Shown piece after piece: positions 17,632 through 29,780 of a stretch of 42,881 nt of DNA; position 1 is the first letter of the stretch, and every line of letters starts with the position of its first letter. The DNA lies in NCBI GenBank assembly GCA_945787105.1, contig CALZGZ010000100.1, positions 1-42,881 on the forward strand, in the 5' to 3' direction. The notes beneath the pieces are model-generated. The model was not told where the DNA came from. It saw only the letters and a program-made list of their open reading frames with translations, and did no database searches. This DNA comes from an uncultured Gammaproteobacteria bacterium (GTDB lineage Bacteria > Pseudomonadota > Gammaproteobacteria > Arenicellales > JAANXG01). The position numbers and the translations under genes are program-made.

Positions 17632-18983
17632 CACTCTCCCTTAACAGCCGGTTATTGCTGGCTGCCAGTGTGGCATCAGTTGCCTTCCTGGGCGTCACTG
17701 GGTGGGTGCTAGACAAGGCGTTTCAAAATAGCGCTGAGACCGCGGTTCGCAACCATTTGCAAGGTCAACTTTATGGGTTACTTGCCGCGTTCGATATCGA
17801 CGGCAGTGGGCGCCTAATTGTGCCGACGAATCTGCCGGAGGCACGATTCTCGCGCATTAATTCCGGACTATACGCCCGGGTGGTGGACCGAGAGTCGAAC
17901 GTGGTTTGGCGTTCCGACTCTTTATTGGGTAGAACTCTTCCTGTAGGTGGGCGGTTAGCGTCTGGCGACTCATTGTTCGAACAAATCACTACTCGACCCG
18001 GTATCGAGTTGTTTTGGTTGAGATTCGGGGTTGCATGGGAAATTGACGATCCAGTATCGGTTGACTATGAATTTACCGTTGCCGAAGACCTGACAAACTA
18101 TAATGCTCAAGTGGAAAGTTTTCGCCGCAGTCTGTGGATTTGGCTTGGGGGGGCGGTGGTCGTGTTATTGTTGGTGCAGACTGTCGTACTAAGGTGGAGC
18201 CTGACGCCATTACGACACGTAGCGGCGGAAGTGGCGGCGGTAGAACGGGGTGAGTTGTCCCAGTTGGCAGGTGAGTATCCCCGCGAGTTATCCGGCTTGA
18301 CGCGCAATATCAATGCCTTCATCACCAATGAGCGCCGTCAGATAGAACGATACCGCAATACGCTGGGCGATCTCGCCCATAGTCTAAAAACACCGCTGGC
18401 AGTAATCCAGGGTGCGATGGAAGCCAAGCAGCCGGTCAATCCGGCTGAGGTTGCCGCCCAAGTGGACCGGATGTCGGAAATAGTCGATTATCAACTTCGG
18501 CGTGCCGCGGCGGTGGGTAAGCGCACTTTGACGGCGCCGGTATCGGTATCAGCGAGCGTCAAAAAAGTGGTTAACTCGCTACGTAAGGTTTACGCCAATC
18601 GGGATATTCAAGTGAACCAAGACATTCGCCCGGGGTTGAAATTCTACGGCGATCAGGGCGATCTTTTCGAAGTACTAGGGAACCTCATCGATAACGCTTT
18701 CAAATGGAGCCGTGGACAGGTCATTGTTCGCGCCGAGCCGATCATGGAGCAGAAGCACCGCTCCGGCGTGCGATTGTTTATTATCGATGATGGGCCGGGT
18801 ATCGACGAGTCTCTACGCGAGCAAGTATTGAAGCGGGGTGTACGGTCGAACGGCCGAGCCGCGGGACAAGGTCTCGGCTTGGCGTCGGTGCAAGACATTG
18901 TTGAGGCATATGGTGGCATGTTGCGTCTCGCCTCGGACAATGGCCGCGGTACGGAAGCGGTGGTCGAGTTCCCTGCGGGCTAA
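17628..18983 (+). CDS. PhoQ-like sensor histidine kinase
   Basis: Two TMs flanking a sensor region; H-box LGDLAHSLKTPLAVIQGA, N-box GNLIDNAFKWS, G-boxes DDGPGI / GQGLGLASVQDI; GTGA overlap with the RR gene. Confidence 0.95.
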   Translation: MTLSLNSRLLLAASVASVAFLGVTGWVLDKAFQNSAETAVRNHLQGQLYGLLAAFDIDGSGRLIVPTNLPEARFSRINSGLYARVVDRESNVVWRSDSLLGRTLPVGGRLASGDSLFEQITTRPGIELFWLRFGVAWEIDDPVSVDYEFTVAEDLTNYNAQVESFRRSLWIWLGGAVVVLLLVQTVVLRWSLTPLRHVAAEVAAVERGELSQLAGEYPRELSGLTRNINAFITNERRQIERYRNTLGDLAHSLKTPLAVIQGAMEAKQPVNPAEVAAQVDRMSEIVDYQLRRAAAVGKRTLTAPVSVSASVKKVVNSLRKVYANRDIQVNQDIRPGLKFYGDQGDLFEVLGNLIDNAFKWSRGQVIVRAEPIMEQKHRSGVRLFIIDDGPGIDESLREQVLKRGVRSNGRAAGQGLGLASVQDIVEAYGGMLRLASDNGRGTEAVVEFPAG

Positions 18984-19303
18984 TTTAGATATTGAGCCAA
19001 TGCGGTGATAGCGGAAAACAACGGGTTGTTAAGACAAGGGTATTTGATTAATGCGTGGCGTGGCGCCTTGTGCTCGGGGTGGGACCCACACCCGACATCA
19101 CTTGGTGTCGAGCCGCCGCGCTTGTGCTGCGCGCAAACGGCGGGAGGATGGCGTCGGCTTTCTGGCAACAGGAGGTTAACATTCGTCTCGCGAAGGTTTC
19201 CGGCCCTGGGATCCTTGCACTTAAGTGTTGAGCAACCGGCGTCAATCCGCTCGATTGCCACATCGTCGTTCACTGTCCCCGGCGCAACTGGCGGAGTTGT
19301 GAA

Positions 19304-20092
19304 ATGGCTTGGTGGGGAAAATTAGCCGGCGGCACATTTGGCTTCATGTTGGGGGGGCCGCTGGGCGCCGCTTTGGGCGCGGTGTTGGGCCATCAATTCG
19401 ATCGAGGCGTGGCCGACCTCAGTGGTAGGGGCCGAATCCTTAACAGCGAAAGAACACAAACCGTTTTTTTTACCGCTGTTTTTACGATAATGGGATATAT
19501 TGCCAAGGTCGACGGTCGCGTGAGTCCCAGTGAAATCGCGATGGCCGAGCAAGTGATGAGACAGATGCGGCTCAATGCGCAGCAGCGGGACGCCGCGATC
19601 GGATTGTTTCGGCAAGGCAAACGGACGGACTTCCCGGTAGATGACGTGTTGGACCAGTTACGTCACGAGTGTGGGCGGCGTACGACTTTACTACAGATGT
19701 TCTTGGAGATTCAGGTCCAGGCGGCATTTGCCGACGGTGGTCTGGATCACGTGGAGAGGCAAGCACTACTCCATATTGCTGAACAGCTGGGATTCTCCAA
19801 GCGTCGGTTCCAACAGATACTGGGTTTCATTGAAGGTGCATCGGCGTATGAGCGAAGCGCCGCAACTGGGAGACAGCCCTCGTTAGCGGACGCCTATAAA
19901 ACCTTGGGAGTGACATCCGCGACCAGCAGTGCGGAGGTGAAAAAGGCATACCGCAGGTTGATGAATCAACATCATCCCGACAAACTCGTTGCCAAAGGGT
20001 TGCCCGAAGAAATGATCAAGCTGGCTACTGAAAAAACCCAAGAGATTCGAAATGCCTATGAGCAGATCCGCGGGGTCCGGAAAACCCAATGA
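19304..20092 (+). CDS. djlA: Co-chaperone DjlA (N-terminal membrane segment, TerB domain, C-terminal DnaJ domain)
   Basis: MAWWGKLAGGTFGFMLGGPLGAALGAVLGHQFD; TerB-like middle; LADAYKTLGVTSATSSAEVKKAYRRLMNQHHPDKL. Confidence 0.93.
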   Translation: MAWWGKLAGGTFGFMLGGPLGAALGAVLGHQFDRGVADLSGRGRILNSERTQTVFFTAVFTIMGYIAKVDGRVSPSEIAMAEQVMRQMRLNAQQRDAAIGLFRQGKRTDFPVDDVLDQLRHECGRRTTLLQMFLEIQVQAAFADGGLDHVERQALLHIAEQLGFSKRRFQQILGFIEGASAYERSAATGRQPSLADAYKTLGVTSATSSAEVKKAYRRLMNQHHPDKLVAKGLPEEMIKLATEKTQEIRNAYEQIRGVRKTQ

Positions 20093-20121
20093 GTGGCCCC
20101 TGGGGCTACAATAGTGCAGTA

Positions 20122-20137
20122 TTCAGCTTGCCTTCAG
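20122..20137 (+). promoter_or_regulatory. Two phased TTCAG direct repeats (candidate operator)
   Basis: TTCAGCTTGCCTTCAGCT: TTCAG at 20122 and 20133, 11-bp offset, 29 bp before ATG 20166. Confidence 0.6.
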
Positions 20138-20165
20138 CTAATCGATACAAGAGGGGAACGACATC

Positions 20166-21194
20166 ATGAATATGGCGATTCGCGTTCACGAAACCGGTGG
20201 GCCCGGTAAACTGTGCTGGGAAGAAGTTAACATCGCACAACCCGGCGTGGGTGACGCATTGATTCGACACACCGCCATCGGCCTAAACTTCATCGATATT
20301 TATTTTCGGGAGGGCGCGTATCCCCCGCCACACCTCCCTTTTATCCTGGGTATGGAGGCAGCTGGTGTGGTGGAAGCGGTGGGTCGGGGAGTCACCGAAG
20401 TGTCGGTGGGTGACCGGGTTGCTTATGCCGGCGGGCCGATCGGCGCCTATTGCGAACAGCGATTATATCCCGCCGAGCGTCTGGTGAAGCTGCCCGACGC
20501 GATAGATGACGTGACCGCTGCTGCAATGATGTTACAGGGTTTGACTGCCCAGTATTTGTTGCGCCGTACTTACAGCGTAAAACCTGGTGATGTGATCTTG
20601 TTTCATGCTGCGGCGGGGGGTGTTGGGTCGATCGCCTGCCAATGGGCCAAGCACCTCGGTGCAACCGTAATCGGTACGGTGGGCTCCAACGAGAAAGCCG
20701 ATTACGTCGCCGGTTTAGGCTGTGATTATCCGATAATCTATACTCAAGACGATTTTGTGCCGCGCGTTAAAGAAATTACCGCCGGTACCGGGGTACCGGT
20801 CGTGTACGATTCCGTGGGTAAAGATACGTTTATGAAGTCCCTGGATTGTTTGCGTAAATTGGGCCTGATGGTCAGTTTCGGCCAGTCCTCCGGGGCCGTT
20901 GAACCGATCGAGCCATCCATCCTCAGCAAGAAGGGTTCACTGTACCTGACCCGTCCTACATTATTTGATTATATCGACAAGCGTTCGGATTTGGTCGCCT
21001 CCGCGAGCGAACTATTTGATGTGCTGGAGAGTGGCGCCGTGAAGATCGATGTGCGGCAGACCTACGCGTTGCAGGATGTGGCCCGGGCGCATGAGGATTT
21101 GACGGCGCGAAGAACCACCGGCGCGACCGTGTTGATTCCTGGACTAGCACGGCGTGAGGGTGATCTCGTAGCTAGTCACGATCGAGACGCTTAA
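20166..21194 (+). CDS. Quinone oxidoreductase / zinc-independent MDR-family dehydrogenase
   Basis: GLNFIDIYFREGAYPPPHLPFILGMEAAGVVEAVG, HAAAGGVGSIACQWAKHLGATVIGTVGS. Confidence 0.94.
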   Translation: MNMAIRVHETGGPGKLCWEEVNIAQPGVGDALIRHTAIGLNFIDIYFREGAYPPPHLPFILGMEAAGVVEAVGRGVTEVSVGDRVAYAGGPIGAYCEQRLYPAERLVKLPDAIDDVTAAAMMLQGLTAQYLLRRTYSVKPGDVILFHAAAGGVGSIACQWAKHLGATVIGTVGSNEKADYVAGLGCDYPIIYTQDDFVPRVKEITAGTGVPVVYDSVGKDTFMKSLDCLRKLGLMVSFGQSSGAVEPIEPSILSKKGSLYLTRPTLFDYIDKRSDLVASASELFDVLESGAVKIDVRQTYALQDVARAHEDLTARRTTGATVLIPGLARREGDLVASHDRDA

Positions 21195-21864
21195 TCGCAT
21201 CGACGGTGGTGCTGATTTCGACGATCAGCATCAGCACTGCGACGATGATTATCCCCAATCCGGCGACATCGATAAGTGTGACGCCTTGATCAAAACCCAG
21301 CGAGTTTGTCAGCCAGCCTTGATCGCCGGTGGCGTCCGGATACCAGGATAGCGGTTGTCCAAAATCGATGAACGGCTGGGCGACCAATAGGGCGATGGTG
21401 AGTATATGCAACTCAGTAGGTCCAAACGTTGGCAACTCCATGACCCGTGTCAACTCGGCCTTGATCAGTCCATTAATGATCAACAAAAGATACAGGGTAA
21501 TCACCACGAGACCTATGGTGAAATGCGATCCTTTGATCAGGAACATGCCCAAGCCGATGAATACAACGCTCAGCGAATCTCCGAAGTGGTCGAGATAAAA
21601 ACCCAGTTTCGTTGTCTGGCGAGCACGGGCGACGACACCATCCAGGGTATCGGCAAACCAATGTACGAACACCAATACTGCCCCGACGATACACATCCAG
21701 CGCGACCAAGCGGTGAGATACAGGCAGACACAGACGAGCATTGCGGCGAGGATGCCGATTATGGAAATTGCATTGGCGCTAAGCCCGGCGGGAACATAGG
21801 GAAGCAGCTTGGGAAAGAACCACTTCACGAACGGGTCTAACCGGCTGTTTTCTATTTTTTGCAC
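21172..21864 (-). CDS. CDP-alcohol phosphatidyltransferase family protein
   Basis: ADTLDGVVARARQTTKLGFYLDHFGDS signature; multiple TM segments; 3' end overlaps the convergent qor-like gene by 23 bp. Confidence 0.87.
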   Translation of the reverse strand: MQKIENSRLDPFVKWFFPKLLPYVPAGLSANAISIIGILAAMLVCVCLYLTAWSRWMCIVGAVLVFVHWFADTLDGVVARARQTTKLGFYLDHFGDSLSVVFIGLGMFLIKGSHFTIGLVVITLYLLLIINGLIKAELTRVMELPTFGPTELHILTIALLVAQPFIDFGQPLSWYPDATGDQGWLTNSLGFDQGVTLIDVAGLGIIIVAVLMLIVEISTTVDAIKRLDRD

Positions 21865-21963
21865 TGCTCGCGCCGCTGCCGATCATGCATAAAGTTAAGT
21901 AACAACCTAAGGTTTTTCAGGGAAGTATTTGTTTATATGGAAGAATTGAAGTTTCTGCGCCAC

Positions 21964-22353
21964 TTAAGGTAAACGCGCCGTTGCCGGAACGACCCAATCC
22001 GGGGCGCGGTGCTCGGCGACGACAGTGGTGTACAATCCGCCGCGGACATTGAATCTGGCCGTCAGGCGCATGAAACGTGGACCGACGGCCGCGACCAGAT
22101 GGTTGAGAATCTGATTGGTCACCGCCTCGTGGAAGGTGCCTTGGTCGCGATACGACCAGAGATACAATTTGAACGATTTGAGTTCGACACACTTTTCGTC
22201 GGGCACGTATTCGAGGTAGAGGGTCGCAAAATCTGGCTGACCGGTCTTTGGGCACAGACAGGTGAACTCCGGAATTCGAATTCGCACAGTATAATCACGC
22301 CCTGGATTCGGGTTATCGAATGTTTCCAGCGCTTGACTAGTTTGTGTAGGCAT
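21964..22353 (-). CDS. queF: NADPH-dependent 7-cyano-7-deazaguanine reductase QueF (short type)
   Basis: [54 protein letters not shown]. Confidence 0.95.
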   Translation of the reverse strand: MPTQTSQALETFDNPNPGRDYTVRIRIPEFTCLCPKTGQPDFATLYLEYVPDEKCVELKSFKLYLWSYRDQGTFHEAVTNQILNHLVAAVGPRFMRLTARFNVRGGLYTTVVAEHRAPDWVVPATARLP

Positions 22354-22490
22354 ATCTGTGATTGTTGTGTTACGTTTATTCGCCAGATTGTAGCGTATTC
22401 CATTTGACTGCTTATAAATCGTTCAGCTTATCCAAAATAGCGCACTTTAAAATGGAATCTATCCTGTTGTCGGTGTTACTGGAATAGTCG

Positions 22491-25400
22491 ATGCGTCTAA
22501 AGCATATCAAACTATCCGGCTTTAAATCCTTCGTTGACCCCACTTCTGTATCGTTTCCCGCTACCCTCGTGGGCGTAGTCGGCCCAAATGGTTGTGGAAA
22601 GTCAAACGTTATTGACGCTGTGCGATGGGTTATGGGCGAGTCGTCTGCGAAAACCTTGCGTGGTGACAGCATGGCCGACGTCATATTCAACGGATCCACA
22701 GCGCGCAAACCAGTGGGTAAGGCGGCCGTGGAGCTGGTATTCGATAACAGCCAGGGTAAAGCGCCGGGCGCCTACGCGGGTTACGGTGAGATCGCGATTC
22801 GCCGTGAATTGTCCCGTGACGGTCAATCCTTGTACTACATAAACAAGACCCGCTGCCGGCGGCGTGACATCACCGATATTTTCCTAGGTACCGGCCTGGG
22901 GCCGCGATCTTACTCGATCATCGAACAAGGTATGGTGAGTCGGATCATCGAAGCAAAACCGGAAGAGCTGCGAGTGCTCGTGGAGGAGGCAGCCGGCATC
23001 TCCAAGTACAAAGAGCGGCGACGCGAGACCGAGACCCGGATTCGCCATACCCAGGAAAATTTGGAAAGAGTTGGAGATATCTGTCGAGAGTTGGAATCTC
23101 AGTTACGGCGTCTCAAGCGGCAATCCAGCGCTGCAGCCCGGTACAAGACCCTCAAGCAGGAAGAGCGGACATTGCGCGTCCAAGTAATGAGCCTCCGCTG
23201 GCGCGGTCTCGATCAGCAGCTCAAGGAACAGGATAGTAATCTGTCGCGGCGACAAACTGAGCTGGAATCTAAAATTGCCGATCAGCGTGGCGCCGAAAAG
23301 GGAATCGAGCAACTGCGGCAAGAATTGGCCGGCGCAAATGAACGCTTGAATCAAACCCAAGGGGAGTTCTATCAGGTTGGTGCGGAAATCGCGAGTAAAG
23401 AACAAAGTATTGAACACTCGCGACAGACCCAGCGGCAACGCGAACAGGAGCTGCAGCGATTGACTGAGGCATATGACGAAGCCCAGGGACACGGGGAGGC
23501 CGACCGCGACCGCCTGGCTGATCTGCAACAGAAGTTGGAAGAGTGCCGCCCACGTTTGGCGCAAGTGAACCAGGAATTCGATCGGGCCATGGATTCGTTG
23601 AAGTCTGCCGAGGACGCATTCCAACATTGGCAAGCCGAATGGGATGAGTTCGGACGCGACGCAGCGCGGCCAGAACATGAGCGCGAAGTCCAACGGGCAC
23701 GTATCGAGGAACATCATCGCCAGATAGAGCATACTGCTGGTCGACAAGCGCGCCTGGCTGAGACCCTGAACGAAATCCAGTTAGCTTTGGAGCGGACCGA
23801 TACACCAGGGTTGCGCGCACAAGTCGGAGAAATGGATCAGCTATATGCGGATCTCGAACAAGGTGTTCATGCACTGGATAGGCGAATCCAGAAACAACGC
23901 GAACTCGTTGATAACGCAGAGGAGGAACTGTATGAGTCACGTCACCGTCATCAGGAAACTGCGGCGCGATTGAACTCCCTTAGAGAAATGCAGGCTTCTG
24001 CGTTAGGCGCACAAGATGAGGATGCGGTTGCATGGTTGCAAAAACAACGTTTGTCCGACGCGCCACGCTTAGCGGGTGAACTTGAGGTGGAACCGGGATG
24101 GGAAACGGCTGTTGATTGTGTGCTGGGTCGACGTTTGGGTGCGCTATGTGTTGAATCCTTAAACCAACTTGCGGCGGTTACGCCTAGCTATCCCGGATCA
24201 GACTTGTGTATGGTCGAGAACAGGGGCGGACAATGTTTCGATACACCGTCGGCTACACCAACATTGTTGACTAAGGTCATTTGTCACCGAGCAGACCTCA
24301 AACACTGGCTTGGTCATGTTTATATCAGCCGAGACATCGAAGCCGCAATCCTACGGCGCGGACAACTTGCAGCGCATGAATCAATTGTCACTCAAGATGG
24401 CGTGTGGATGGGGCAGAACTGGGTGGTCGTGGCCAAGGGTGAGGGCGCCAAAGCCGGTTTACTGGTGAGAGAAAAAGAAATCGAGCATTTATCTCGAGTT
24501 GAACAACAACTCGCTCACGAGATCGAGAGCCTCGACGGCGGTATCGAGGATCACCGGCAGCGCTTGGTGGAGCTAGAAGAAGAACAAGCCGCGCAACGCC
24601 GGACCCTGAGCGATAAAACACGACAACGTACCGAGCTACATAAAAAATTGGGTCATGCCGAGGCGCGCGCTGTTGAGTTATACGCACGCCGGGACCAGAT
24701 CCAGGCAGATTTGAGCGAGTTGGATCAATTCCTTGAGCAAGCGGAGTCTGAGTTGATGAAGGCCCGTTCAAAAATCGATAATGCCCAACGACTGTCGGAA
24801 GACTTTCAAGTCCGTCATGTAAACCTGTCCGCCGAGCGCTCCGAATTGCGCCAGGAACTTGAACAGGCCAACGTAGCGGCAAACTCGGCCCGCGAGGCCA
24901 AGCACCGCGAGCAATTTGAACAAAAACGGCTATTGGCGGCACTGGAAACGTTACAAGAAAGTATTCACCGGATGGATCATCAGCAATCCACCATAACCCA
25001 GCGTCAGCAGGCGCTGCGCGAATTGCTGCATGACGGTGATCCGCCCGAGATTAAACTACAAGAAGAGCTGGATTCATTGCTTGACAAGCGAGTAAAGGCT
25101 GAATCGCGATTGGCGCAAGCGAGGAAAGAAGTGGAACATCTGGATTCTGCAATTCGCGGTAAAGAGCAACATCGCGTCGAGCATGAAAACGTCGCGCAAC
25201 AGCTGCGGGAACAAGTCGAGCAGTTACGGTTGGCGAGACAAGAATTGGTGGTGCGGCGCGATACCGTCGCCGATCAGATCAAAGAAAATGGCCGTCAGCC
25301 GCAAACAGTGCTGCAGGAACTGCCTGAAGACGTACAGGAAGAGACTTGGCAGGAGCAGTTGGATCGCATTGCCGCGCGTATAGAACGTATTGGTCCGGTT

Positions 25401-26003
25401 AATCTGGTGGCGATCGAAGAATACGAGGAACAATCCGAGCGTAAGTCTTACCTCGACAAGCAGCACGAGGATTTATCCGCGGCGCTTGCGATGTTAGAGG
25501 ATGTAATCCACAAGATAGACCGGGAAACGCGGGCGCGATTCAAGGAGACTTTCGAGGCTCTTAACAGTCAGTTCCAGGAATTCTTTCCGCGATTGTTCGG
25601 TGGGGGCAATGCCTACCTTGAACTAACCGGAACCGACTTGCTGGACACCGGCGTGAGTGTGATGGCACGACCACCGGGGAAGCGGAACAGCACCATTCAC
25701 CTGTTATCCGGCGGTGAGAAGGCACTTACTGCGGTCGCATTGTTATTTGGGTTCTTCGATCTCAATCCGGCTCCTTTTTGCATGCTGGACGAGGTCGACG
25801 CGCCTCTGGATGATGCTAATGTCGAGCGCTACTGTAAGATCCTCAAGACCTTGGCGGATAGAACCCAGTTGATTGTGATTACTCATAATAAGATCACCAT
25901 GGAAGGTGCCAACATTTTGATCGGGATAACCATGGCGGAGCCCGGCGTATCGAGGTTAGTTTCCGTGGATGTTGACGCGGCAATGGAAATGGCGGTCCAA
26001 TGA
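22491..26003 (+). CDS. smc: Chromosome segregation protein SMC
   Basis: N-terminal MRLKHIKLSGFKSFVDPT...GVVGPNGCGKSNVIDAVRWVMGE; long coiled coils and hinge; C-terminal LLSGGEKALTAVALLFGFFDLNPAPFCMLDEVDAPLDDANVERY. Confidence 0.98.
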   Translation: MRLKHIKLSGFKSFVDPTSVSFPATLVGVVGPNGCGKSNVIDAVRWVMGESSAKTLRGDSMADVIFNGSTARKPVGKAAVELVFDNSQGKAPGAYAGYGEIAIRRELSRDGQSLYYINKTRCRRRDITDIFLGTGLGPRSYSIIEQGMVSRIIEAKPEELRVLVEEAAGISKYKERRRETETRIRHTQENLERVGDICRELESQLRRLKRQSSAAARYKTLKQEERTLRVQVMSLRWRGLDQQLKEQDSNLSRRQTELESKIADQRGAEKGIEQLRQELAGANERLNQTQGEFYQVGAEIASKEQSIEHSRQTQRQREQELQRLTEAYDEAQGHGEADRDRLADLQQKLEECRPRLAQVNQEFDRAMDSLKSAEDAFQHWQAEWDEFGRDAARPEHEREVQRARIEEHHRQIEHTAGRQARLAETLNEIQLALERTDTPGLRAQVGEMDQLYADLEQGVHALDRRIQKQRELVDNAEEELYESRHRHQETAARLNSLREMQASALGAQDEDAVAWLQKQRLSDAPRLAGELEVEPGWETAVDCVLGRRLGALCVESLNQLAAVTPSYPGSDLCMVENRGGQCFDTPSATPTLLTKVICHRADLKHWLGHVYISRDIEAAILRRGQLAAHESIVTQDGVWMGQNWVVVAKGEGAKAGLLVREKEIEHLSRVEQQLAHEIESLDGGIEDHRQRLVELEEEQAAQRRTLSDKTRQRTELHKKLGHAEARAVELYARRDQIQADLSELDQFLEQAESELMKARSKIDNAQRLSEDFQVRHVNLSAERSELRQELEQANVAANSAREAKHREQFEQKRLLAALETLQESIHRMDHQQSTITQRQQALRELLHDGDPPEIKLQEELDSLLDKRVKAESRLAQARKEVEHLDSAIRGKEQHRVEHENVAQQLREQVEQLRLARQELVVRRDTVADQIKENGRQPQTVLQELPEDVQEETWQEQLDRIAARIERIGPVNLVAIEEYEEQSERKSYLDKQHEDLSAALAMLEDVIHKIDRETRARFKETFEALNSQFQEFFPRLFGGGNAYLELTGTDLLDTGVSVMARPPGKRNSTIHLLSGGEKALTAVALLFGFFDLNPAPFCMLDEVDAPLDDANVERYCKILKTLADRTQLIVITHNKITMEGANILIGITMAEPGVSRLVSVDVDAAMEMAVQ

Positions 26004-27190
26004 TTGAATTACGTACAGCATTGATTATTGCCGGATTGGTTTTGTTCGTTGTCATCGCAATGATTTCCTACGATCGGTATCGCCTCGCGCGCATACGAGA
26101 GCAAGAGGCAAAACTACGTGAACTGGATCCGGATTGGCAGGAACCGACACTGGTGCGCCGGGAAGAAATAGAAATTAATACTGCGTTACCTGCGGAGTCG
26201 GGACATACTATATTGTCTCCCGAAGAAGACTTGGATGAACCCAGCTTACCGTTGGATGTTGACGAATTCGATAATGAGTTACGTGACGCGCAGGAAGTGG
26301 CTCATACCCCAATTCACGGTATCAATATCCGAGCTATTGAAGAATCCAATCTGACTCATGGCGATATTGAAATAGATTTTGTGGCGCGTATCCCCGGAAA
26401 GAATGTCATAAAGCGAGACACAGCATTGGGTCTATACCGACAATATGAATACAAGCTGCAAAAGCGGTGTCGAGTGTTTGGATGCAGTTATCCCTCAAAA
26501 GTGTGGGTCGATTTGGAACATGAATCTAAGGTTGCCCGCTTTACGCACTTTGGTATGACATTACAGCTGGCAGATCGGGATGGTGCAGTCACCGAATCTG
26601 AGCTGAACCAGTTTTCCCAGATGGTGTTAAGATTTGCAGAGGTGTTTGGGCGTCGATTCAGCTTCTCAATGAGCTTTGAAGACGCCCTCGAACGCGGCAA
26701 GACCATTGATGAGCTCTATAAGAAATACGATGCATTGGCGATATTAAATGTCCTGGCACGCCACGGTCGTGGATTTTGCGGCGTGGACATCGATCGGTAT
26801 GCCCGGGAACTGGGGATGGACTTGAACCAGCGTAACTTTTATCAGAAAAGACGAGCTTCAGGTGTGGGGTCTCCGATGCTATTTGGGTTGGCGAATTTGT
26901 TTGGTAACGGCGAGTTCGAACCCGACAATATGGATGAGTTTCGTACCGACGGGCTTACGATGTTCATGAATATCCCGGCGACCTCGAAACCGGCTGACGC
27001 ATTCCATGAGATGGTGGTGAGTGCGAAGGCGTTGTGCGAGCGTTTAGAGGGCAAGTTGGTCGATCAGAATCGCAAGGCGATGACGGACCAGGGGCTGGAA
27101 AAGATTAGTCAGCAGATTCGCAAACTTGAGCTCGAGATGGAGAGCCAGCATATACCGCCGGGTGGGGAACTCGCGATACGCTTGTTTTAA
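26000..27190 (+). CDS. zipA: Cell division protein ZipA
   Basis: N-terminal TM anchor, acidic linker, C-terminal ZipA domain; between smc and ligA; ATGA overlap with smc. Confidence 0.88.
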   Translation: MIELRTALIIAGLVLFVVIAMISYDRYRLARIREQEAKLRELDPDWQEPTLVRREEIEINTALPAESGHTILSPEEDLDEPSLPLDVDEFDNELRDAQEVAHTPIHGINIRAIEESNLTHGDIEIDFVARIPGKNVIKRDTALGLYRQYEYKLQKRCRVFGCSYPSKVWVDLEHESKVARFTHFGMTLQLADRDGAVTESELNQFSQMVLRFAEVFGRRFSFSMSFEDALERGKTIDELYKKYDALAILNVLARHGRGFCGVDIDRYARELGMDLNQRNFYQKRRASGVGSPMLFGLANLFGNGEFEPDNMDEFRTDGLTMFMNIPATSKPADAFHEMVVSAKALCERLEGKLVDQNRKAMTDQGLEKISQQIRKLELEMESQHIPPGGELAIRLF

Positions 27191-29233
<2,043 letters not shown>

Positions 29234-29263
29234 AACACCGCTCGAGATAGAACCGGTGGTTGG

Positions 29264-29582
29264 TTACTTCTTGCTGTTCTTGTGGACGGCCCGGTGCATA
29301 TCAGGTGGTTTACCGGTAATCCATGGTGTGAGATATTTTTTTGATGGCATCTCAATGGGTCAATACTAGTGCGGTCACGTTCCAGCTCTTTATTAGACAG
29401 CACGGCGTGTATATTTTTGTGGCAAGGTCGCGCACAAGCAAGAGTCGTTCATGAACCTCTTTCCGGCTCAAAGTTCCGTTGGTTTTTCGATTCTTATGGC
29501 GCGTACCCGGAACTAGGTGGTGTATCGTGAATTGAGACGCCTGCCGACCACACAATTTACAGCTTGGTAAAGGACTTAGCAT
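29264..29582 (-). pseudogene. HNH-endonuclease-like gene disrupted by two frameshifts
   Basis: Reading across frames: CKLCGRQASQFTIHHLVPGTRHKNRKTNGTLSRKEVHERL / CARPCHKNIHAVLSNKELERDRTSIDPLRCHQK / KYLTPWITGKPPDMHRAVHKNSKK-stop (tta at 29264-29266). Confidence 0.82.
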
Positions 29583-29780
29583 GGCTATGCGCTGCAAACC
29601 GTTGGATTGCTTCACGTCATTGCGAACCCTTAAACAAGAATGTGAAAGGTAACACGATGTGCATGGGTCTACTTTGACCGAATCCGCTTTGGCGACGTCT
29701 TCGCGTCATGGGCCATGGGCGGTATACTCAACTGGCATACACGAGTGGATTTCAATAAACGACAACTAATAGAGGAGACT

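Noticed and set aside
19005-19325. 106-aa ORF between the histidine kinase gene and djlA
   Set aside because: No ribosome-binding site or domain, overlaps the djlA start, composition looks non-coding.
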